A stretch of 64,000 bases of DNA from an uncultured Lachnospiraceae bacterium (GCA_902775555.1 CACYMQ010000013.1:1-64000), one strand, 5' to 3'. Counted from the stretch's first letter, positions 33,073 to 40,709 are shown. Notes: generated by a model from the letters alone, not told the origin. Translations and numbers: made by a program.

Positions 33073-34120
33073 ATACAAAAACGGAGTAACGGAGCCGGAT
33101 GAGGAGCATTTGATCAGAATGGAGAAGAAAAGAGAATTATGGGACCTGTATGACCGGGAGGGAAGGCGAACAGGGGAAATATTTGAGAGAGGATTCGGGA
33201 CTTACGGGAATATACCGCAGGGAAGATTCCATCTGGTAAGCGATATTCTGGTTCGAAATAAGGACGGCAGGTATCTCCTCTGTAAGAGACATATGGGGAA
33301 AGACGTTTATCCGGGATTCTGGGAAGCGAGTGCCGGAGGTTCTGCAAAGGTGGGAGAACTGCCTGAGGAGTGTGCCGGGAGAGAACTGAAGGAGGAAACC
33401 GGACTCGAGGCGGATCAGCTGGAGCTGATCAATGTGGTGTTCCGTGAGCCGAGTCACAGCCTGATCTACTGCTATGTTGCCGACGTTGATGCGGAACCGG
33501 ATTCTGTAATACTCCAGGAGGGAGAGACTGTCGATTACAAATGGGTCGACGCTGCCGGCCTGGTCGACTATTCGACGTCGGATGTTGCCATTAATACGAA
33601 TGTTGAACGATATTCAAATTTCTACAATGTCCTGAAGCTTGAGGCTCAGAATATTCATGTCAGAAGAGCTGTTCCGAGGGATGTGCCAGGGATTGAGGCC
33701 CTTTTTATCGAAATGCTGAGGACGATATATAAAAGGGACGAGGTGACAGGGTACGAAGAGGGATATCTGGACAGATTTTTCTCCGGCTCCCTAGATTTCA
33801 TCTATGTTGCGGAGGCGGAAGGCGAAGTGATAGCATTTCTCTCCGTTGAAGAGCATAATGAAAATGAAAGATATATCTATCTGGATGATCTTTCGGTGAC
33901 TGAAAAGTTCAGGAATCGAGGGGTTGGAAAGGGTCTGATGGGCATGGCGGAAATGTATTCCGTAAAAGAAGGAATACCGGCAATCCTCCTTCATGTAGAT
34001 CAGAGAAATGAGTCAGCGTATAACTTGTATGCACGGCTTGGATATTCGGAAATTGCGGATGACGGAGACAGAATGCTGATGAGAAAGGATTTTTTCGTAG
34101 GAAAATGCTCCTGCTCATAG
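33062..34120 (+). CDS. Nudix hydrolase - GNAT acetyltransferase fusion
   Basis: ATG 33062 after AAAGGAG gives 352 residues. The N-terminal half is a Nudix domain of the IPP-isomerase-like group (LWDLYDREGRRTGEIFERG; Nudix box G-SAKVG-E-LPEECAG-REL-K-EE-TGL near 93-115). The C-terminal half (from about 197, HVRRAVPRDVPGIEALFIEM) is a GNAT domain with VTEKFRNRGVGKGLMGMAEM and NESAYNLYARLGYSEI. Both active sites look complete. The two enzymes are usually separate; joining suggests two steps on one substrate. The start overlaps the proC-like gene. Confidence 0.82.
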   Translation: MGYEYKNGVTEPDEEHLIRMEKKRELWDLYDREGRRTGEIFERGFGTYGNIPQGRFHLVSDILVRNKDGRYLLCKRHMGKDVYPGFWEASAGGSAKVGELPEECAGRELKEETGLEADQLELINVVFREPSHSLIYCYVADVDAEPDSVILQEGETVDYKWVDAAGLVDYSTSDVAINTNVERYSNFYNVLKLEAQNIHVRRAVPRDVPGIEALFIEMLRTIYKRDEVTGYEEGYLDRFFSGSLDFIYVAEAEGEVIAFLSVEEHNENERYIYLDDLSVTEKFRNRGVGKGLMGMAEMYSVKEGIPAILLHVDQRNESAYNLYARLGYSEIADDGDRMLMRKDFFVGKCSCS

Positions 34121-34151
34121 CAAAGACCGGGGAGGCAGTCGGGAGGATACT

Positions 34152-35261
34152 ATGGTGCTTGGCCTGAATCGCGGGACAGTTGCGGTTGAACTACATGATC
34201 CTGAATGGGAAAGAGTTGCGAAAGCCACAATAGAGAAGCTGAAGCGCCTGCTTGGAAGTGTTGCTTTGGATATTCAGCATATCGGCAGTACAGCTATAAA
34301 AAACATCGTTGCAAAACCGATCATTGATATCGTTGTCGGTGTATGGGATTTCGACGGGGTCCTCAAGTTGAATCCGGTCCTGGAGGAGAATGGTTTCATT
34401 TTCCGGGGGCAGGATGTCCCGAATCAGTATTTATATGTATGCGGAGATGCTGATTCCAGAACGCATCATATACATGTTGTGCTCTGTTACTCGATCTATT
34501 GGAATAACTATGTGAATATGAGGGATTATCTGAACTCTCATGAGGAGGATGCCCGGGAGTATTCTGAGCTTAAGAAACGCCTGGCTGCGGAGTATCCGGA
34601 GGACCGGAATACGTATACCGAAAAGAAAAGTGCACTGATCAACGAAATACTGAAGAAAGCAGCTGCCTGGCGTAACAGTTTAAATCATTCGCTTCTTAAA
34701 TCAACCCAGAATACAAGAACACTGCTTACCGGGAGTTACCGCTATATTCGGAGTGATGTCCCGGGAAGTCTCACTGATGATGAAGTGAGATGGCTGTATC
34801 AAAACGGAATAACGACAATCGTGGATTTACGGTCTGAGGGAGAATTTCTGCGGAAACCGTGCAGGCTGGAACTTGAAGAAGGATTTACTTATCATCATAT
34901 GCCGGTAACAGGAGACGGAGCGGTGCCGGATTCCCCGGAAGAGGTTCCGGCAAGCTATGTCAGTATGATCGATGATCAGATGGAACGGATCATTCATACG
35001 ATCATGAATGCCGACAGTAACGTGCTTTACTTCTGTAACGCCGGAAAAGACAGGACGGGTGTTGTATCAGCGATCATCCTTTACCGTTTGGGCTTTGATG
35101 ATCAGACGATCATTGAAGACTATATGAAAACGAAAGAAAATCTCATGGATATTCTGATGGCTTATGTCAGAGAGCATCCGGAGGCAGATCATTTTACTGT
35201 TATTCCGAAGGAAGAAAACATCACGGCGGTTTTAGCATATCTCAAGTCGGAACATTTTTAA
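34152..35261 (+). CDS. GrpB/UPF0157 nucleotidyltransferase-like - protein tyrosine phosphatase fusion
   Basis: The 369-residue protein has two domains. Residues 1-175 are GrpB/UPF0157 (VELHDPEWERVAKATIEKLK; IQHIGSTAIKNIVAKPIIDI), a family with the nucleotidyltransferase fold, where H-IGSTA-x3-AKPIIDI is the signature. Residues 185-369 are a Y_phosphatase3-type phosphatase with the P-loop CNAGKDRTG (Cys295, Arg301) and SLTDDEVRWLYQNGITTIVD typical for this group. GGAGG precedes the ATG. GrpB proteins are normally alone. The fusion may couple nucleotidylation-like and dephosphorylation reactions; this is inference. Confidence 0.82.
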   Translation: MVLGLNRGTVAVELHDPEWERVAKATIEKLKRLLGSVALDIQHIGSTAIKNIVAKPIIDIVVGVWDFDGVLKLNPVLEENGFIFRGQDVPNQYLYVCGDADSRTHHIHVVLCYSIYWNNYVNMRDYLNSHEEDAREYSELKKRLAAEYPEDRNTYTEKKSALINEILKKAAAWRNSLNHSLLKSTQNTRTLLTGSYRYIRSDVPGSLTDDEVRWLYQNGITTIVDLRSEGEFLRKPCRLELEEGFTYHHMPVTGDGAVPDSPEEVPASYVSMIDDQMERIIHTIMNADSNVLYFCNAGKDRTGVVSAIILYRLGFDDQTIIEDYMKTKENLMDILMAYVREHPEADHFTVIPKEENITAVLAYLKSEHF

Positions 35262-35279
35262 GGAATTGGGGTAAAGGTT

Positions 35280-35513
35280 ATGGGTTATCTTATCAGTGAA
35301 ACAACACGGGAAGAACGTGAGCGGATCGTTGAAGAATCAATCGGAAATATCAACGGAGCCTGCGATGGCTGCATGGCCGGGCTTGCGGAAATGTATCAGG
35401 AATATATTGACGGCAAGAAGGAGATCCGGGAGATCAATATGGAATTTCGTGCAAGATATGAGTCGGGAATTGACGGACCGGTAAGAGAGGGATGCGGCTA
35501 TGAGATACGATAA
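35280..35513 (+). CDS. Small Cys-containing protein, paralogue 3
   Basis: The 77-residue protein reads MGYLISETTREERERIVEES, then CDGCMAG, and YQEYIDGKKEIREINMEFRA. Its TxEERExI start and YxxYIDGKxEIREINMEF stretch match the 26502 protein; here only CxxC remains of the Cys cluster, with one more Cys near the end (EGCGYEIR). It lies 18 bases after the phosphatase fusion and is probably cotranscribed. Function unknown. Confidence 0.7.
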   Translation: MGYLISETTREERERIVEESIGNINGACDGCMAGLAEMYQEYIDGKKEIREINMEFRARYESGIDGPVREGCGYEIR

Positions 35514-35586
35514 TATCCATCGGGCCATGGTTCTGCCATGTTGAACCGGATGAACTCATGATCACGGAAGGAAAGGAGAAACAACT

Positions 35587-36051
35587 ATGAGCAGATTAAA
35601 GGAACTGAGAAAATATGTGAACAGAGAGCTGATGGAAATGCCGGATGCGGATGACCGGATCAGCGCGATCAATCATTTGTATGGAGTTTCTCTGGCAGCA
35701 ACGATATTGGCAAAGCGGAGAGGACTTGATCCGGAACTTGCGGCGATGGCTGCCATGCTGCATGACCTTCATGCATATAAGTCCGGCTCTTATGAGGATC
35801 ATGCGCATAAAGGAGCAGAGCTGGCCCGGGAAATCCTTTCCGAACTGAAGCTGACGAGTGAGGAAGAAACGGAAATGATCTGCTCAGCGATTTACCATCA
35901 TGATGACAAGCTGACGAAGGATGCACCGTTTGATGAGCTTTTGAAGGACGCTGATGTGGTCCATCATACCATGAATGATACGGGTAAGGCCATCAAGGAA
36001 AAGGAACAGGAAAGATATGACCGGATCTGTGCTGAGTTATATTTGAAATGA
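35587..36051 (+). CDS. HD-domain phosphohydrolase
   Basis: The 154-residue protein carries the HD metal motif: His in INHLYGVSLAATILA (about 30), HD in AAMLHDLHAYKSG (about 60), His pair in AIYHHDDK, and Asp in LKDADVVHHTMND. HD proteins of this length hydrolyse phosphoesters such as nucleotides. GAAAGGAGAAACA precedes the ATG. The substrate is unknown. Confidence 0.85.
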   Translation: MSRLKELRKYVNRELMEMPDADDRISAINHLYGVSLAATILAKRRGLDPELAAMAAMLHDLHAYKSGSYEDHAHKGAELAREILSELKLTSEEETEMICSAIYHHDDKLTKDAPFDELLKDADVVHHTMNDTGKAIKEKEQERYDRICAELYLK

Positions 36052-36130
36052 ACCTTCGGACGGCACGGTAGATCGGATAAATGACAAAATGGATATTGTA
36101 TATTTTGAAATAGACTGAGGTGGAGAATCG

Positions 36131-36820
36131 ATGGAATACAGTGAAGTTCAAAGGATAGCAAGGAATACGATCGAATATATAAAAGGTGAAATACACTCCG
36201 GAATGGCATTGACAGAAGTGCGACGCCTTTGTGAAGAGAAAATGTATGAGCTTGGAGCGGATTCCTTCTGGTACTATGATATCGGAGCTTTTGTTTTCTC
36301 GGGAGATGAGACTACGGTTTCCGTTTCCGGAAGAGAATATATTACTTCGGACAGGATCATCGCGGCAGATGATATTCTTACCATAGATCTGAGTCCGCAG
36401 TCAGGTGATACCTGGGGGGATTACGCAAGAACCATCATTATCCAGAACGGAAAAGCTGTTCAGTCAGATGACGAGATCATGAATCCTGAGTGGCGTGCGG
36501 GTGTTGAAATGGAAAAGAAGCTTCATAAAAGGATGAGGTCGATCGTAAACCCGAAGATGACATTTGAAGAACTATACGTTCAGATGAATGAGTTCATTCT
36601 TGAAGAAGGGTTTATCAATCTGGATTTTTTGGGAAATCTCGGACACTCCATAGTTCGTAGGAGAGAAGACAGAGTGTATATCGAGAAGGGAAACCATGCG
36701 AAGCTCAGTGATGTCGATTATTTCACCTTTGAACCGCACATCAGCGTATGTGGCTCCCGATACGGATACAAAAGAGAAAATATCTATTTCTTTGACCAGG
36801 GGATCCTAAAAGAATTATAG
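36131..36820 (+). CDS. M24-family metallopeptidase (pita-bread fold), short form
   Basis: The 229-residue protein has the five metal ligands in order: Asp in TIDLSPQSGDTWGDY (two Asp), His in LGNLGHSIVRR, Glu in DYFTFEPHIS, and Glu in YKRENIYFFDQG. These match methionine aminopeptidase/Xaa-Pro peptidase-type enzymes. It is only the catalytic domain, with no N-terminal creatinase domain. It would be cytosolic. A GAGGTGGAG sequence precedes the ATG and a terminator follows the stop. Confidence 0.82.
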   Translation: MEYSEVQRIARNTIEYIKGEIHSGMALTEVRRLCEEKMYELGADSFWYYDIGAFVFSGDETTVSVSGREYITSDRIIAADDILTIDLSPQSGDTWGDYARTIIIQNGKAVQSDDEIMNPEWRAGVEMEKKLHKRMRSIVNPKMTFEELYVQMNEFILEEGFINLDFLGNLGHSIVRRREDRVYIEKGNHAKLSDVDYFTFEPHISVCGSRYGYKRENIYFFDQGILKEL

Positions 36821-36833
36821 TTGTGATTACTGA

Positions 36834-36870
36834 TAGCAGGCTGCGATTGCAGTCTGCTATTTGCGTTTTA
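36834..36870 (+). terminator. Rho-independent terminator
   Basis: TAGCAGGCTGC pairs with GCAGTCTGCTA (36834-36859, one mismatch, GATT loop), followed by TTTGCGTTTTA. It lies 14 bases after the M24 stop. A close relative of this hairpin occurs at 40186-40214. Confidence 0.8.
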
Positions 36871-36903
36871 CGGTTCACATCTTGACGCACTTTACGTCAC
36901 ATC

Positions 36904-36951
36904 TTGACAGGCTAACATGTATTAGCTATAATAGGGCTAATAATTATTAGC
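36904..36951 (+). promoter_or_regulatory. Consensus promoter with overlapping TetR-type operator
   Basis: TTGACA (36904-36909), 17-base spacer, TATAAT (36927-36932) is a perfect sigma-A promoter. A perfect 16-bp palindrome GCTAATAATTATTAGC follows at 36936-36951 over the expected transcription start, and an ATTAGC/GCTAAT pair flanks the -10 box. The TetR start is at 36967, so repression of its own promoter is strongly suggested. Confidence 0.82.
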
Positions 36952-36966
36952 GGTATGGAGGGAGCC

Positions 36967-37557
36967 ATGTCTACGAAAGAGAAAATTTTGGATGCGGCGT
37001 TAACACTTTTTGCAGAGAATGGATACGATGGAACAAGCGTGGAGCAGATTGCGAATGCTATAGGAATTAAAGCTCCTTCGCTGTACAAGCATTATAAGGG
37101 CAAAGAGGATATACTCAATTCGTTGATCGATTCTGCGGAAGCGCGGTATGAGGAGATGTTTGGATCCGAGAAAAATATCGGAAAGGTACCGCAAAGCCGG
37201 GAAGAGTTTGAAAAGGTGACTATGGAAAGGGTCTCATTTACAATGCGGGATCCCATGATTCGCAAGACACGGATGCTCCTTGTTCAGGAACAGTTCAGGA
37301 ATGAGAGGATTTCCGAGGCTACAACCAGGCATCAGCTGGACGGGATACAGAGGATGTTTGCAAAGATCATCAAGGGAATGATGGATGAGGGGATAGTCGT
37401 AAAGGATGATCCGCAGCTGCTGGCGGTAGAACTTACCGCACCGGCGGTTCTGCAGATCGCAAGAGCAGACCGACAGCCGCAGTGTGAAGAAGAATGTATG
37501 AAATACATCGAAAAGCATTTACGGCATTTTTGTAATGTGTACATGAAACAGGAGTGA
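36967..37557 (+). CDS. TetR-family transcriptional regulator
   Basis: ATG 36967 after GGAGGGAGCC gives 196 residues. Residues 4-50 are the TetR HTH (KEKILDAALTLFAENGYDGT, then SVEQIANAIGIKAPSLYKHY) and the rest is a helical ligand-binding domain. The gene has a consensus promoter with a palindromic operator, so it is likely self-repressing. Such regulators usually sit next to a transporter; here the frame that starts directly downstream is cut off by palindrome G after 16 codons, so the target seems lost. Confidence 0.9.
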   Translation: MSTKEKILDAALTLFAENGYDGTSVEQIANAIGIKAPSLYKHYKGKEDILNSLIDSAEARYEEMFGSEKNIGKVPQSREEFEKVTMERVSFTMRDPMIRKTRMLLVQEQFRNERISEATTRHQLDGIQRMFAKIIKGMMDEGIVVKDDPQLLAVELTAPAVLQIARADRQPQCEEECMKYIEKHLRHFCNVYMKQE

Positions 37558-37561
37558 AAAT

Positions 37562-37609
37562 TTGAATCCGATCACTTATTCATTTTTAACAGAGAATAAT
37601 TTCAATGAG
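37562..37609 (+). pseudogene. Start of a gene cut off by a palindromic repeat
   Basis: TTG 37562, four bases after the TetR stop, opens a frame reading NPITYSFLTENNFNET, which runs directly into palindrome G at 37607. After the palindrome nothing continues this protein. The position behind TetR suggests the first codons of its former target gene. The evidence is thin because no family can be recognised from 16 residues. Confidence 0.35.
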
Positions 37610-37658
37610 ACGATTGGGGACGGTTCTGGGCGTCCCAGAACCGTCCCCAATCGTTCCA
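37607..37658. repeat. Palindromic repeat, copy G
   Basis: A simple copy with one unit per arm: GAGACGATTGGGGACGG on the left and CCGTCCCCAATCGTTCC on the right, centre CGT. It ends the truncated frame behind the TetR gene. Confidence 0.9.
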
Positions 37659-37717
37659 AAGAAGAGGGTGAGCCATGGGTGCTGCTGCAAAAAGAGACAG
37701 AATAATGCGAGGACGTG

Positions 37718-38404
37718 ATGAAAATGGACAATAAAACAGATAAGAATTATCGGACAGTAAATAAGGAAACCTATTACCGGAAGGGTGTTTACCGGCATTT
37801 TACGGAGGACTGCAAGTGCTCTACCTCCATGACGGCCAGGGTTGATGTGACGGAGCTGGTGCGGTATTCGAAGGAGAAGGGCACGAAGTTCTATGTCAAT
37901 TTTCTGTATATCCTTTCCAGGGTGTTGAATTCAAGGGATGATTACAGGATGGGGTATCTTTGGAAGACGGATGAACTGATCTGCTATGATGTGATCCATC
38001 CGATGCAGTACATTTTCCATGAGGATACGGAGACCTGCACGCCGGTATATACAGTCTATGATCCGGATTACGAGACATTTTACAGAGCTGCTGTCGCTGA
38101 TATTGAGAAGGCAAAGCAGACAAGAGAGTATGGTCTGGATGCGGAAAACCATCCGAACTGGTTTGATGCCTCCTACATTTCCTGGCTTTCTTACGATTCC
38201 CTGAATATTGAACTGCCGGACGGTTACCTCTATTTCCTGCCGATCATTAACTGGGGGAAATACCGTGAGGAGAATGGAAGTCTCATGATGCCGGTAACGG
38301 TTCGCATGAACCATGCGATTGCGGACGGATATCTGGTTGCAAATGTGTACCGTCTGCTGGAAAAAGAGATGGCTGCGTTCTGCAATGGTAAGGGGAATCA
38401 TTGA
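37718..38404 (+). CDS. Chloramphenicol acetyltransferase-like protein
   Basis: The 228-residue protein aligns over its length with CatA-type enzymes: RKGVYRHFTEDCKCSTSMTA, FYVNFLYILSRVLN, and the catalytic segment RMNHAIADGYLVANVYRLLE with His199 and the DG pair (CAT consensus HHAVCDGFH). The changed residues around the His are those seen in CAT-like proteins of unknown substrate rather than in proven resistance enzymes. ATG 37718 follows GAGGA. It would be cytosolic and trimeric. Whether it acetylates chloramphenicol is not shown. Confidence 0.75.
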   Translation: MKMDNKTDKNYRTVNKETYYRKGVYRHFTEDCKCSTSMTARVDVTELVRYSKEKGTKFYVNFLYILSRVLNSRDDYRMGYLWKTDELICYDVIHPMQYIFHEDTETCTPVYTVYDPDYETFYRAAVADIEKAKQTREYGLDAENHPNWFDASYISWLSYDSLNIELPDGYLYFLPIINWGKYREENGSLMMPVTVRMNHAIADGYLVANVYRLLEKEMAAFCNGKGNH

Positions 38405-38495
38405 CATTAGGACAAATAATAGCAAGAAAAGTCGGGAATGAAAGAAATCTATGAGGTAAGATAGCCACATAGCAAGTGAAGGGAGGCAGGCTGCC

Positions 38496-39356
38496 GTGGA
38501 ATGGATGGCATTGATCGGTGATTCGATCCAGTATATTGAAGAGCATATCACAGAGGATGTGACGGCTGATGAAGTGGCAAAGGCTGTAGGCGTATCTCCG
38601 TTTTATTTTCAGAAGGGATTTGCCATGCTTTGCGGATTCAGTGTTGCTGAGTATATCCGCAACAGAAGGCTGGCACTGGCCGGGAATGATCTTCTGATCA
38701 CAGAGGATAAGATCATCGATATTGCCATGAAGTACGGGTATGACTCTCCGGATAGTTTTACCAAGGCATTTACAAGATTCCATGGCGTGTCGCCTTCGTC
38801 CGTGCGCAGGGACGAGGTGATGCTGAAGACCTTCGCTCCGCTGAAACTGAAGATATCATTAGAAGGAGGCTATCTCATGGATTACAAGATCATGAAAAAG
38901 GATGCATTTACGGTGATCGCAAACGCAAAAACATTTTCCTACGAAGGGGCAAAGGAAAGTGTCCCACAGTTCTGGCAGGAGCATTATCAAGCCGGAAAGG
39001 GAAAGTACGTTATGGGAGTTTACGGGATCAATATCGATACCACTATGGGTAAGGAAGAGTTTGAATACCTGATCGCAGATCCGTATGATCCGAAGAACGA
39101 GGTACCTGAGGGACTTATTACCAGAACCATACCGTCATTTGACTGGGCGGTATTCCCCTGCAAAGGAGCGATGCCGGATGCGCTTCAGGATGTGAATACC
39201 AAGATCTTCACAGAATGGCTGCCGGCCCTTAAGGAATATGAGTTTGCTGCCGGTTACTGCGTGGAGTTTTACGATGATCCCACAAAGTATGAGAAAGGGA
39301 CTCAGGATGAGAACTATTATAGTGAGATCTGGATTCCCGTAAAGAAGAAAGCGTAA
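38496..39356 (+). CDS. AraC-type regulator with GyrI-like effector domain
   Basis: GTG 38496 after GGAGG gives 286 residues. Residues 8-105 hold two AraC HTH motifs (VTADEVAKAVGVSPFYFQKG; KIIDIAMKYGYDSPDSFTKA). Residues 128-286 form a GyrI-like small-molecule domain (DYKIMKKDAFTVIANAKTFS to YSEIWIPVKKK). The Rob/SoxS-like layout suits a regulator responding to drugs or toxic metabolites. Its own target is not obvious; the CAT-like gene upstream is on the same strand 91 bases away. Confidence 0.85.
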   Translation: MEWMALIGDSIQYIEEHITEDVTADEVAKAVGVSPFYFQKGFAMLCGFSVAEYIRNRRLALAGNDLLITEDKIIDIAMKYGYDSPDSFTKAFTRFHGVSPSSVRRDEVMLKTFAPLKLKISLEGGYLMDYKIMKKDAFTVIANAKTFSYEGAKESVPQFWQEHYQAGKGKYVMGVYGINIDTTMGKEEFEYLIADPYDPKNEVPEGLITRTIPSFDWAVFPCKGAMPDALQDVNTKIFTEWLPALKEYEFAAGYCVEFYDDPTKYEKGTQDENYYSEIWIPVKKKA

Positions 39357-39475
39357 GCTGGAGCTGTACTGAAGGATAATCCCTGTATCCCGGGAAACCG
39401 GGGTACAGGTAATATTTTAGAAGTGACATACAGATGTCCTGTTCAGTGTTGTAAGATATGTGCAAAGGGTGAGGC

Positions 39476-39582
39476 ATGAGTATGAGATTGGATGGATTTG
39501 GGTTGCTGGTAGAAGATATGGGGAGGATGTTACAAATGAGCAGATGAATGATAAGAAGTTTTTAAAGCTGGTGAACGGATAA
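39476..39582 (+). pseudogene. Deletion scar joining the start of a VOC gene to the end of a YoaP gene
   Basis: ATG 39482 opens MRLDGFGLLVEDMGRM, the first 16 residues of the VOC protein at 822. From 39532, in another frame, the sequence reads TNEQMNDKKFLKLVNG and stops, which is the exact end of the YoaP domain at 2015. Some 1.1 kb that lies between these two points at 0.8-2.0 kb is absent. It is therefore the remains of a second VOC + GNAT/YoaP pair with an internal deletion. Confidence 0.85.
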
Positions 39583-39608
39583 CTGGACCGATACGCAGGA
39601 GGTTGATG

Positions 39609-40166
39609 ATGTACGAAAATAGCAGGCCAGTCGGAGAAACAAACGATGATCTTTCTACCTATCAGGGAGCGCTGGATATATTCAGAAAAGTAAACTGTGT
39701 AAGCGAACGGGAGAACTGTCTGATCGGAACGATCGTGGATTACTCAAAGAGCAACGAGGTTACAGCTTCGATGATCGGATTGGGAGTAGCCGGACCCGTA
39801 GGATATGTGGTTGGAGATGTGCTGGCAAGAGAAAGAGATGAAAGGATCAGCAGGATCAATGAATTCCTCTTTGCTTTACTTAACTTCAACGAAACCGGAG
39901 TCGGAATCATGCCCTTAAAGGGCGGCGGATTAAAGATCAATCCGGAAAAACTAAGTCCCGGTTATGATGCGTTTGTATATTACTATTATCAGGAACTCTC
40001 CGGCATTTCCGTAAAGAACTATTACGGGATAAGAAAAAGCGTAAAAGCGATCACGATCACTCTGATCAATGGTAAGAAGCTGCATTTCAATGCGAATATG
40101 ACTGAGAAAGCATTGCCTTACCAGGTGAACGGAATGAAGATATTGACGGGGAAATACCAGAAATAA
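39609..40166 (+). CDS. Protein of unknown function with a glycine-rich hydrophobic segment
   Basis: ATG 39609, six bases after AGGAGG, gives 185 residues. A hydrophobic stretch (VTASMIGLGVAGPVGYVVGD, about 50-70) could be one membrane pass or a buried hairpin; the C-terminal part (VKNYYGIRKSVKAITITLIN) is beta-rich, like a PH-type domain. No family was recognised. It has a good terminator after it. It begins 27 bases after the VOC/YoaP scar. Confidence 0.6.
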   Translation: MYENSRPVGETNDDLSTYQGALDIFRKVNCVSERENCLIGTIVDYSKSNEVTASMIGLGVAGPVGYVVGDVLARERDERISRINEFLFALLNFNETGVGIMPLKGGGLKINPEKLSPGYDAFVYYYYQELSGISVKNYYGIRKSVKAITITLINGKKLHFNANMTEKALPYQVNGMKILTGKYQK

Positions 40167-40185
40167 GGGAGTGATTTTCTTCTTG

Positions 40186-40214
40186 ACAGGCTGCAATTTG
40201 CAGTCTGTTTTTTT
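40186..40214 (+). terminator. Rho-independent terminator
   Basis: ACAGGCTGCAA and TTGCAGTCTGT form an 11-bp stem (one G/T mismatch) with a one-base centre, followed by a run of seven T. It ends the 39609 transcript and abuts the truncated HMA frame. Confidence 0.88.
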
Positions 40215-40458
40215 GTTGAATAATACGTTCCATGAGGAGTGGTGTGGTATGTGCGAGGCACATATCTGTGATGTGATCAGAAAAACCTTTTCAGATGCGA
40301 AGAAGGTATCCGCGTCCCGGGGAAAAGGAGAAGCTGTATTTCTGACGGAGAAGGAACCGGATAAGAGCCTGCTTGAGGATGCGATCACATCCATGGGATA
40401 TACCTACATTTCCTCGGAAAGTGTGGAGTATAAGAAAAAAGGATTGTTTGGACGTTAG
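40213..40458 (+). pseudogene. Heavy-metal-associated (HMA) domain protein lacking its first strand
   Basis: The frame reads EEWCGMCEAHICDVIRKTFS, DAKKVSASRGKGEAVFL, and ends SVEYKKKGLFGR. This is an HMA metal-binding domain with its C-G-M-C pair (about 40240-40251). Relatives start with a first beta-strand before the Cys pair; here that strand is replaced by the terminator of the gene before it. An ATG at 40249 would begin inside the metal site. It is followed 13 bases later by an ABC exporter start, the usual order for a metal or drug transport operon, but both are damaged. Confidence 0.6.
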
Positions 40459-40471
40459 AAGGAGGCATGAA

Positions 40472-40656
40472 ATGAAAAAAAGAGGATTGTTATCCTGGGT
40501 GCTTGAATTTGCAGGGAGAAAGCGAGGGTATTTCGTTGGAAGTGTTGTGCTCGCCATTCTTGGCGTGGCTGCATCCTTTGGTCCCTACCTGATCATAGCT
40601 AAGATCGTGAAGCAGCTGCTGGCGGATAACCGGGAGTGGGATTATTATCTCTCTTT
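40472..40656 (+). pseudogene. ABC exporter gene cut off by a palindromic repeat
   Basis: After GGAGG, ATG 40472 starts MKKRGLLSWVLEFAGRKRGY, then FVGSVVLAILGVAASFGPYL and IAKIVKQLLADNREWDYY, the first membrane helix of a type-1 ABC exporter (about 580 residues when complete). At 40657 the coding sequence is replaced by palindrome H, and no transmembrane or ATPase part follows. The remaining frame translates the palindrome and stops at 40753. Confidence 0.8.
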
Positions 40657-40709
40657 TGGAACGATTGGGGACGGTTCTGGGCGTCCCAGAACCGTCCCCA
40701 ATCGTTCCA
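40657..40709. repeat. Palindromic repeat, copy H
   Basis: A simple copy, one unit per arm, TGGAACGATTGGGG to CCCCAATCGTTCCA, centre CGT. Its left edge is the breakpoint of the ABC exporter gene. A GTGGTAGA...GATAGAATAA stretch follows within 60 bases. Confidence 0.9.

Noticed and set aside
37718..38404. Proven chloramphenicol resistance gene
   Set aside because: The active-site surroundings differ from known CatA enzymes, so only a CAT-like fold is claimed.
10233..40709. Integron cassette array with attC sites
   Set aside because: The palindromes lack GTTRRRY and RYYYAAC core sites and no integrase is present; they fit REP-type elements better.
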